Positions 53,162 through 62,200 of a stretch of 64,000 nucleotides of DNA are shown piece by piece (position 1 is the stretch's first letter; each line of letters begins with the position of its first letter). Source of the stretch: Ustilago trichophora (Eukaryota; Basidiomycota; Ustilaginomycetes; Ustilaginales; Ustilaginaceae); assembly GCA_900323505.1 (NCBI GenBank), contig OOIN01000014.1, positions 62,001 through 126,000 on the forward strand, given 5' to 3'. The translations under genes were made by a program, and so were the position numbers. The notes beneath the pieces are model-generated. The model ran no database searches and had not been told where the DNA came from. It saw only the letters and a program-made list of their open reading frames with translations.

Positions 53162-54400
53162 TCACTGCTTTCTACCAAGCGTAGCCAGAGCATCGTCGTT
53201 GAAACCTGTCTGACCTTCCCTGCCAGCCCGCAAGAAATGATCGTTTACACCTTCACTACTGCTACATCTGCTCAATCTAGCCTTGAACCATCTCTTTGCC
53301 TCCGGAGACTCTCTTCTCTTCCTGACTCCCTCCCTCAATCTGTCCAGAGCTTGGACTGTTGTATCCCAGTTGACGCAGGCGTCGGTAATACTTTGACCGT
53401 AGGTCAGCCCAGTGGGACCTTCGGCGGGGATCTTTTGTTGACCTTCGACAAGGTTGGATTCGATCATGACTCCAAAGATGTTGCAAGAGTTTTCGTCACC
53501 GGAAGAGAGTTGAGTGGCGATGGATTCGACAACTCGCATTTGGTTTGCGTGTTTCTTTTCAGAGTTGCCATGCGAACAGTCGATCATGATTCTTGCGGGA
53601 AGACCAGAGGAAGTGAGTTTGGAAGATACCGAAGCGACGTGTTCGGGAGAGTAGTTGGGTCCAGTGTTGGCACCGCGGAGGATGACGTGGCAGGCATCGT
53701 TTCCGTTTGTCTCGACAATAGCACTGATGCCCTGTTTGGTTACGGAGAGGAAGACGTGCTCCGAAGAGGCGGCTTTGATGGCATCAACGGCGATGGAGAT
53801 GCTTCCGTCTGTGCCATTTTTGAATCCAATGGGCATCGACAAACCCGAGCTCAACTCGCGGTGGACTTGGGACTCGGTGGTTCGTGCGCCGATTGCACCC
53901 CAAGAGATGAGGTCGGCAGTGTACTGGGGAGAGATGGTGTCGAGGAATTCGGTTCCGGCGGGAAGACCGAGATTGTTGACTTCGAGTAGGAAGCCTCGGG
54001 CGAGACGGAGACCCTTGTTGATCTGGAATGAGCCGTTCAGGTTAGGATCGTTGATAAGACCTTTCCATCCAACGGTTGTACGGGGCTTTTCAAAGTAGAC
54101 TCGCATGACGATGTGCAAGTCATCCTTGGCAGATTCGGAGTACTCGGCGAGCTTCTTGGCGTACTCCAAGCCGGAGCGAACATCATGGATGGAGCAAGGA
54201 CCGACGACCACGAGCAATCGGTCATCTTCCTGCTTGACGATCTCTTCGGTTGCTTTGCGGCCATAGGCTACGGTTTGGGCTGCACGAAGGGAGAGAGGAT
54301 ATTCTTCGACGAGAATTTGGGGTGGGATCAAGGGTTTGATCGACTTGATACGTCGATCGTCGAGCTCGTTGAGAGCGTCTTTATAAGTGAGAGACGTCAT
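53162..54400 (-). CDS. 3-deoxy-D-arabino-heptulosonate 7-phosphate (DAHP) synthase
   Basis: Encodes 412 residues from the ATG at 54400 (MTSLTYKDALNELDDRRIKS). Class I DAHP synthase motifs are clear: LLVVVGPCSIHD, MRVYFEKPRTTVGWKGLIND, PAGTEFLDTISPQY, WGAIGARTTESQVHRELSSG, PIGFKNGTDG, CHVILRGANTGPNY, IMIDCSHGNS and GVMIESNLVEG. The enzyme joins phosphoenolpyruvate and erythrose 4-phosphate, the first step of the shikimate pathway. Yeast has Phe-sensitive (Aro3) and Tyr-sensitive (Aro4) forms; I cannot say which this is. After the usual end (LDRLREGVRKRRES) there is an extra tail of about 45 residues not typical for the family, although no intron is evident. The 3' end is about 138 bp from the convergent RING gene. 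Confidence 0.93.
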   Translation of the reverse strand: MTSLTYKDALNELDDRRIKSIKPLIPPQILVEEYPLSLRAAQTVAYGRKATEEIVKQEDDRLLVVVGPCSIHDVRSGLEYAKKLAEYSESAKDDLHIVMRVYFEKPRTTVGWKGLINDPNLNGSFQINKGLRLARGFLLEVNNLGLPAGTEFLDTISPQYTADLISWGAIGARTTESQVHRELSSGLSMPIGFKNGTDGSISIAVDAIKAASSEHVFLSVTKQGISAIVETNGNDACHVILRGANTGPNYSPEHVASVSSKLTSSGLPARIMIDCSHGNSEKKHANQMRVVESIATQLSSGDENSCNIFGVMIESNLVEGQQKIPAEGPTGLTYGQSITDACVNWDTTVQALDRLREGVRKRRESPEAKRWFKARLSRCSSSEGVNDHFLRAGREGQTGFNDDALATLGRKQ

Positions 54401-55569
54401 GTTCGTAGCTATCCTCTTCGACAAATGTTCGAAGATGGGGGGCAATCTGGGGCAATACTGTTGCGGTTGGTAGAGACGGAGCGAAAGGGCGAGGAGGATG
54501 GTTGGGAAGCAGGAATGATGCGGCCCATGCACGGTGGGAAACCGAGTTGGTTCCCCGCTAGAAGAGAGAGAGAGAGAGAGAGAAAGAGAGAAGTTGTGTT
54601 CTTCCTGATTTCACAAAATTCCAAAACTCTTTTGGAGAGTCTAGATCAGCAAGCAGCAGCCGCCTTATCGAGTCATTCCTATGATCAGAGACTGATGAGC
54701 CAGCCAGCCAGCCAGCCAGCCAGCCAACCAGCAGATTTCCATTTGCTTGGTGCATTTCCGAGATCCAATCAAGATTACACTGGCTGCACCAGCCCAGAAT
54801 CGGCGATCCATCCTTGTGACGGCAGCTTCATCAATACCATGTCCGTGTCTCGAGTAGTACATTCAGGTAGTGCCTCGTTGCTTGTTGAGCGTCTCCATTG
54901 GCTCCTCTACTGGACATCAGCATTCAACAAGCACACTCTGGGCGTTTGAAGTGAATACAAAGTAGTGTGATTTGGTCGAGAAAGGGTTAGGGTCAGAGCT
55001 GAGTGTTTGCATCACATCACGTTTTTCATGATTTTTTTTCTCCCCTCTTTCTTTTCTAGTCTCGCTGCAGGAAAGAGAGAGAGAGAGAGAGAGAGAGAGT
55101 ATACTGCCCACTTGGCCCGTGTCCCTTTTTTTGTTTTGCAAGCCCACAACACCAGAAGGCACCCGTCGCGCCAAAGCTCTATGGTTTGGGTGCTTACTCT
55201 GGCTCATCCAACGGCAACGCGTTGTTGTCCAAGGTAAGGGATCGACCAGCACCACAATTTCTCCCGAATAAAAGCAAATTGGAATTCGTCTCGAGCTTTT
55301 CCCGTTTCCCCCATTTCTTACGCCGCACTGTTTTCCTGTCTCTCTCTCTCTCTCTCTCTCGTCGTTGAACCACAACCCAATTTTCGACAATCTTCAAATT
55401 TGCGAGGGGAAGCCGTTCTAACATTCTCATTGCCAAAAAAATTTCCTTTTCAATTTTTGCGGTGAATTCATCGGTGTCCAACAGCCAACCCCACACATCA
55501 ACACACTCTCCTTCTTCAATTCTCCCCTCTGCCCAAGTCAGCTCTTTCTTATAGCTCTTGCTCTCCAGG
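54401..55569. promoter_or_regulatory. Divergent promoter region of DAHP synthase and NC2-beta
   Basis: It contains GA/CT dinucleotide tracts on both sides (54563-54590, 55075-55099, 55339-55360), a (CAGC)n repeat at about 54701-54727 and a GGGTTAGGGTC telobox-like word near 54986. No gene is seen. Confidence 0.5.
54701..54727. repeat. (CAGC)n microsatellite
   Basis: Six or so tandem CAGC units lie in the DAHP synthase 5' flank. Confidence 0.85.
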
Positions 55570-56004
55570 ATGTCTGACGACGAGCGCATCCCCTCGGGCG
55601 CTGGAGCCGACGACGAGCTCTCCCTACCCAAAGCCACCGTTCAAAAACTCATCTCCGAGATGCTACCCAAAGACGTCACCTGCTCCAAAGACACTCGCGA
55701 CCTTCTCATCGAATGCTGTGTCGAATTCATTCATCTCTTATCCTCGGAATCCAACGAAGTATGCGAAAAGGACAGCAAGAAAACCATCGCACCCGAACAC
55801 GTCCTAAAAGCATTGGACGATTTGGGCTTCCCAGGCTTCATCGAAGAGGCCAAATCGGTCCTCTCGGAACACAAGGCGGCGCAAAAGGACAGAGAGAGGA
55901 AAACCACCAGGATGGAACAATCTGGTCTTTCAGAGGAGGAGTTGCAGAGACAACAGGAACTGCTGTTTGCTGCTTCCAAGGCGCGGTTCGAGGCCAGTGG
56001 TTGA
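55570..56004 (+). CDS. NC2-beta (Dr1) histone-fold transcription repressor subunit
   Basis: Encodes 144 residues from the ATG at 55570 (MSDDERIPSGAGADDELSLP); an in-frame upstream ATG at 55558 would add four residues. The histone fold is well conserved: LPKATVQKLISEMLPKDVTC, TRDLLIECCVEFIHLLSSES, NEVCEKDSKKTIAPEHVLKA and LDDLGFPGFIEEAKSVLSEH, followed by a Gln/Glu-rich helix (LQRQQELLFAASKARFEASG). It pairs with NC2-alpha (Bur6) and binds TBP on promoters, blocking TFIIA/TFIIB and also redistributing TBP. The length and sequence fit NC2-beta rather than NF-YB, which has a different core. Confidence 0.93.
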   Translation: MSDDERIPSGAGADDELSLPKATVQKLISEMLPKDVTCSKDTRDLLIECCVEFIHLLSSESNEVCEKDSKKTIAPEHVLKALDDLGFPGFIEEAKSVLSEHKAAQKDRERKTTRMEQSGLSEEELQRQQELLFAASKARFEASG

Positions 56005-56203
56005 CGCAGTTGTGTTCTTATTCTTCCATGTACTTTTATCATCAACAATACGGATCAAGGTTCTTTGCTCGATTGATCGTCGCCACGGAATTGTGCCCGC
56101 ACGACTTTGCTTTTGTTGAAGAGCAGACATTGATCACGAAAATTAAATGTGATTGAAGCAAACGAGCAAACGAAAGCAGGAGCTGACGGATGCATGCCAA
56201 AAG

Positions 56204-57172
56204 TTACAGCTTGCTCCTCCTGGCCTCTGCAGCACGCATACTCTCTGGTCCCCTAGGATACGTCGCTACATCGGCTTGTCTCCACCAAGGCCAAAAGGCA
56301 AATCTCTCAAGATGCTTCATCTTGCCTGGGAATTCTGGCTTCCTCTTTTGCATAAAGCTCTTGACCCCTTCTTCACCATCGAGTCTACTTGTTTCCCAGA
56401 TACCCTGGCTTTCCAAAAGATGTGCGTCTTCCGGCGAATCGACCTGTCTCCAAATCTGTGCTTTGCAGAGTGCCATCGATACGGGGCTGTTCTGGGCCAA
56501 TTTCTTGGCCAAGTCGAGAGATTCTGCCAATACTTTGTCTTGCGGAAGAGGCGGGCGGCTCCAGAGAGCCATATAGCTCTCATCTTTGGGAGAACGGACA
56601 TCACCGGTGAGAATGATATCCATCGCCTTTGTGACACCAATGAGACGCGGGAGGAGGTAGGACGAACATGCTTCCATAGCAATGCCGCGTTGGACAAAAG
56701 GGATTGCTACCTTTGCGTCCTCTGCCACCAGCCTGAAATCGCAACTGAGCGTCATGGTGACACCGATGCCAATCGCGTTTCCATTCATAGCCGCGATACT
56801 CGGTTTGCGACAACGCAGAATCGCGAGCCCCACCTGTCCCCCTCCATCCCTGTGCCCCTGTGCATGGTCGGCAATCGCCCCAAACCCTTGAGCGAGATAG
56901 GCTCCAGCACAAAACACTTTACCAGCCCCCGTAATGACGGCTACTTTGACCCGATCATCGGCATCAAACAGCTCAAAGGCAAAAACGATCGAGAAGGACA
57001 TGGGACCGGTAAAAGTGTTGTACTGCGAAGCACGGTCCATGGTGAGAACGGCAATGCCATCGGGACGAAGTTCGACTTTGATGTCTTGCCAAGGGTAGGA
57101 AGCGTAGTCGAAATTGGCAATGTCGAGATCGCAGATGCGAGGATGCGGGTTGATGGGCGTCCAGCCTGCCAT
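56204..57172 (-). CDS. Peroxisomal enoyl-CoA isomerase/hydratase family protein with PTS1
   Basis: Encodes 322 residues from the ATG at 57172 (MAGWTPINPHPRICDLDIAN). The crotonase fold is shown by VELRPDGIAVLTMDRASQYN, VAVITGAGKVFCAGAYL (oxyanion loop) and IAAMNGNAIGIGVTMTLSCD. In hydratases the position in GCELAMMCD holds a catalytic Glu; here it is Thr. A Glu is present in GIAMEACSSYLLPRLIG, which aligns with the catalytic Glu of delta3,delta2-enoyl-CoA isomerases (PEGCSSY in PECI). An isomerase role in beta-oxidation of unsaturated fatty acids is therefore more likely than hydration, but this is inference. The protein ends in Ser-Lys-Leu, a canonical PTS1 signal, so it should be imported by PEX5. 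The 3' end faces NC2-beta at about 200 bp. Confidence 0.87.
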   Translation of the reverse strand: MAGWTPINPHPRICDLDIANFDYASYPWQDIKVELRPDGIAVLTMDRASQYNTFTGPMSFSIVFAFELFDADDRVKVAVITGAGKVFCAGAYLAQGFGAIADHAQGHRDGGGQVGLAILRCRKPSIAAMNGNAIGIGVTMTLSCDFRLVAEDAKVAIPFVQRGIAMEACSSYLLPRLIGVTKAMDIILTGDVRSPKDESYMALWSRPPLPQDKVLAESLDLAKKLAQNSPVSMALCKAQIWRQVDSPEDAHLLESQGIWETSRLDGEEGVKSFMQKRKPEFPGKMKHLERFAFWPWWRQADVATYPRGPESMRAAEARRSKL

Positions 57173-57691
57173 TTTGGGCAAAGCTCTTGTGAGAGGGGTG
57201 AAGATGCGATTGTGGTGTTGTGCGGCGGACGATTGAACAGGCTCGGGGATCTATATGACCTGAAGGGGAAGATCGAGGGTGTATCTATCCCTGGAGGAGT
57301 GAAGATGGTTGACAGAGAAGGAGAAGCGTTGAGATGTTGAGATGGAATGCGGGGAAAGAAAGCTACGTGTACACTTTTAAACACAAGATGGAGCACCAAA
57401 GCCTCACCTTCCCCACTATTTTCTTCAAGTACTCTTAACCTCTTTCGGAAACGGCAACCCGAATGACTGGAGCAACATCAACTTGTCTGCATCTGTTCTG
57501 TCAATTCTGAGAAACGTTCAACCGAGATTGGTACACAAACTGTCTTAACTCTATATCCAGTACCGCGCACGGTGCTGCGGATACACCGGCTAACCGGTCA
57601 GCCCTGCTTACCGACACCTTCCACCTCATATTTTTCTTCTTCAGAGGTGTCCCTTCTTCAGACGTAACATTTTTCAAAAAATCGGCTTTGC

Positions 57692-57729
<38 letters not shown>

Positions 57730-58290
57730 TCTTCTTCTCGCGTAAAGAGCACACGCACGCGCCTTCGCGGGGATTTTGATTCGCTGTCAGGGTTGCGATG
57801 CTGGTGCTTGCTGCTAGTGCTGCGTGTTTCAGTGGGATAGTGCACTTTTGGGACCTCCTCGCATGTTGAACTCGCGTCGTGGGGTTTAGCGCGCTCTCAA
57901 GCGAAGGTTTTCTGAACCGATGATGTTTGTGTGCTCTTCTTGCGATCAATAACCCACCTCTGGACTCATGGTCCCTGCCAATTTCCCCCCTCTCGAGCCC
58001 ATTTTCTCGCCAGAAGGTAGAAATCAAAAGATATCTTGCCTGAAAGTGAGGAGGCATGAATCTGTTGCCGAATTTGAGCTCATCCAACCCCGGAAGATGA
58101 GATCTTGTACTGTAGTTGCGCTGCTCTGCCCTTGCTGACCTGCACACACCGAGAGCAACGCTTTCGGATGCGTTCTTTTGTGGTTACCGTCCCACACTTC
58201 TGTACATTCTTTGCCTTTCTGTCTGCTCCCTCGTTGTCCATGGTTGCAATCTGTGCATTTGGCTGCAACTGGAATCAAAGGGGAGAGGTG

Positions 58291-58329
<39 letters not shown>

Positions 58330-59291
58330 GCTGGCCTCACATGGCCCGCGTTGAGATGCATGTCGCGCCGCAGACGAGTTGAAGCTTTTTTTTTTTTAAC
58401 TCTCTGCGCTCAAAATTGGCAATTTAGACGCCCAATTCCAGTCTTCTATTTTTTTGGTTCAAAGATAAACCCTTCTTTTGGACAGACCAGGCATCCGGGC
58501 TGCCACTCTGCTTTGAGTTGCTCCTCTGAGCTTAGGACCTTCTTGAATTCAAACCAACACTTCACACGCATCACGCAAAGACACGCAGCCCAGCGCAACG
58601 CAACGCAACGCAACGCAGCACAGCGCATCCACAGCGCACACCGTGCTTTCCCCTCTTTCGCTTAGCCTCCTTTTCGCTCTTCGCTGCTGTCAACCCAAAG
58701 CCTCTTCTTGACCTCTTCTCTCTTGGTCTCTTGGTTGTCGACACAATTCTCCCCCTTCATCTCGTCGTTCTTCCTTTCGATCACAACTTCATACACTGGT
58801 ATTCACTTTCGCATTTGAATTCGCTTTCCATCGCTCGACGTCGGGCCGGATCCGATACTTATCTGCTGGTCTTCCCCACCAACGCCTCTGTCACCTTCAT
58901 TTTGCACCGGCTACACTTCCGAAGCTCGTCTCTGTTGGCTTTCCCGCGATACCCTCACTGCGCAACCACAGGTCATTTGCAAGATACGCTGCATCGTATC
59001 ACATCTCACCTTTTTCCCCCTTCTTTCATTCGAACCAGTCGGAGAGACCGAAGCCTTGTCTTGTCACAGCCATCGATCGATTTCAATCGCGAATCACTCT
59101 TCATACATCACACTTTCACCATCGGATCTATAACCCCATTAAAGACTTCTTTTGAAAGACGCATTCACGAGGTGGAAGCTGGAAATAACAGGCATTCAGC
59201 CTAGATCACCACGCGTACACCATACACGACTCTCGCTAGACTCGTCGGGCTCGAACATCGCCATCTTCCGCACACGCAAGGCTCAACAGCC
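57173..59291. promoter_or_regulatory. Divergent 5' region of the isomerase and kinesin genes
   Basis: About 2.1 kb, no supported gene. It contains a GA tract at 57695-57725, a CAG/AGC run at 58291-58327 and a CGCAA repeat at about 58596-58617. TC-rich sequence (58650-59290) probably forms the 5' UTR of the kinesin gene. Confidence 0.45.
58291..58327. repeat. (AGC)n trinucleotide repeat
   Basis: About twelve AGC units, non-coding as far as can be seen. Confidence 0.9.
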
Positions 59292-62200
59292 ATGTCGAGA
59301 ACACGGGAGGCCAGCGGCGCCTCAACTCCATCCGTCCCCAACACAACCTCGGTCCAAGTCGCCGTCCGTATTCGTCCCGTCACAAATGCAGACCAGAGCA
59401 ACATCCCGCCAAGATGGCAAAAGAGCATCCTCACGGCCTCCTCTGCCAACAGCGTCACTGTAGAGCCTGGCTCTTCACCACCGGCCGGTCCCGGCGGCGG
59501 CGGCGGCGGCTCTTCTTTGGCACTGTCTCGCGATAAGCGCCAAGCATTCAGCTTCGACCGTGTCTTCTCCCCCGCTGATGGGCAGCCAGAAATCTTCACC
59601 GTAGCGGAACCACTAATCGATCGATTCATGGAAGGCTACAATGTCACCATTCTTGCCTATGGACAGACGTCAAGTGGTAAATCGTACACCATGGGCACTT
59701 CGGCTGGCGATGAGGTCGATTACGAAGGCCTCGTATCTGGACGCGCAGCAGATCCACAGATGGGCATCATTCCACGCGCAGTCGCTCGCATCTTTGCGGC
59801 CATGCGTGCCAACAAGACTTCTGGCACCCAATATAGCGCCAAAGTCAGCTTTATTGAAATTTACAACGAGGACCTCATCGATCTGCTCGGTGATGCCGTC
59901 GATGGCGATGCAAGACCCCACGTCCAGATTCGCGAGGGCAAAAACGGGCAGATCATCTGGAGCGGCTTGCGCGAAGTCAAGGTCTCCAACGTTGCCGAAG
60001 TCATGAATCACCTCTTGCAAGGCAGCTCGGTGCGTAGGACCAACGAAACAGATATGAATGCACAATCTTCACGATCCCATGCCATCTTCTCGATCACTTT
60101 GACGCAGAAGAAGTGGGTCGGCTCGGGTCCACCTCCCAACGCTGCACCTCCTTCAAGTTTCGGTGGCAGATCAACACCTGGTGGAAGGGCGGTTTCAAGT
60201 CTATCTCGAGCTTCGGGTATTCCGATGGCTAGTCGCGTCGCATCGCCTTCCTTCGGTCGTAGGACGCCAAGCGGTATACCAGCATTAGGTGGGCGCAGCT
60301 CGTCTATCGGCCTTCGACCTGCTAGTGCGCTCGGAGATGCAGGCGACGATTCCATGAGCGGCTTAGGGGCAGATGGCGAATGGGTCACCGTCAGCAGCAA
60401 GTTCCACTTTGTCGATCTCGCCGGTTCCGAACGTCTCAAGCGCACAGCGGCACAAGGCGAGCGTGTCAAGGAAGGTATTTCGATCAACTCGGGCCTTCAT
60501 GCGTTGGGCAATGTCATTTCGGCCCTTGGCGATCCTGCCAAAGCCAGGCGTGCCACTCACATCCCGTACCGTGACAGTAAGCTCACTCGGTTGCTTCAGG
60601 ACAGTCTCGGAGGAAATGCGCATACCCTCATGATCGCATGCGTCTCGCCCACCGAATACAACGTCAGCGAAACCGTCAACACACTCCAATACGCCAATCG
60701 AGCACGCAACATCAAGAACAAGGCCGAACTGAACGAGGTCGAAGTGGGCTGGGATGACGTCGACTACCTCCAGACACTTGTCCAGCGACTTCGTAAGGAG
60801 CTCAGCATCATCAAAGGCGTCGGTAAAGGCGCTGTCGACCTGGACGATCCTCGCAACAAGGATGCCACGCGCACCACTCAGCGCGAGATCCTTGCTTGGC
60901 AGGACAAGTACGCCTCGCTCAGCCAAAAGCACAGTCAGCTCACCGCCGAGGTTACGCAGCTTCGCACTCAGCTCGACCCTAGCAAGCAAGACGGCAGCGA
61001 ACAGGACTTTTTCCGCGCAGCAGAACCCATCATTGTTGAGTACGAAAAGTCGATTGATGCCCTCGAGGGACAGCTCAACCTCACAAAAGCCGCACTCGCC
61101 TACGTCGAGGACATCGCCAACGAGCGCGAAGCTCAGATCGAGCAGCAGAGCAGCCAGCTCGAGATCATCGGTGAAGAACTCGAAGAGAAGGAGACCACCG
61201 TAGCAGAGCTCCAATCTCGCCTCAACAAGCTGCAAGAACGTGAATCATCCGCCGAGGTCTACGCTCGCGAGCTCGAAGCGCGTCTCGAAGCAGTCGGTTC
61301 GCGCGGCGATACCGACTCGGCGGTGCTCGCAGAGCTCCAAAAGGAGGTCGCTCGCCTCAAAGAGGTCGAAACGTCTTCCGAGCAATACATCAAGGATCTG
61401 GAGGCCAAGCTCGCTTCATCCGAGGAATCGGCGACGAGTCTCGCCCGGAAGGTGGCACAGATGGAGGTGAATCTTGAGAAACGCGACGAAGACTACCGCA
61501 ATCTGCTGTCGCGCTTCGAGCTGCTCGACAATGGCAAAGAGACGCAGGCAATTGCTGCTGAGTTGGAGGCCAAAACGGCCGAGGTGCAAGACCTCGAGGC
61601 TCGTCTGGCTGATGCAACGACCAAGCACCAGAGCCTTGCTATGCGTTTCGACAGCCTTACTACGCAGCATGAGGAGCTGTCGAAGGTCAGCAATGGGCAT
61701 GAAGAGGAGAAAAAGTCGCTCTCGCAGCAGATCAAGGAGCTGCAGGTGGCTGCCGCTGCTGGCGTTGCTGCTGGTGGCGTTGGTGGAGCTCTTATTGGAG
61801 CTGCTGCCGAGGCCAAGACCAACGGCGATGACGAGCATAGCACGGAAAAGGCTGTTGCGAACGAGTCTATCGCTGCTGTTGCTGCTGCCAACGAGAACGA
61901 CGCCAATGCAGCAAAAAGGGAGCTCGAGGAGCGTCTCGCCGGTCTGCAAGAGGAAATGCGTGCCGTCCGCGACTCTGAATCCAGCATCCGCGCGGAGCTC
62001 GAGCTGACCAAGCAAAAGTATAAAGAGTCGCTCTCCGAGATCAGCGACCTCAACACCCAACTTACTGAGATAAAGCTCAACGGCGGTCTGCCCTCGCATC
62101 TCGAGCCCAACTCGTTCCAGCTTGATAAGGACTCTGGCGACGATGAACAGCTCGAAGTCCTCGACTCACAGGGGGACGAAAACCAACCGCCGCAGACTCC

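Noticed and set aside
53132..53989. 285-codon plus-strand frame opposite DAHP synthase
   Set aside because: Shadow of a conserved enzyme; no domain.
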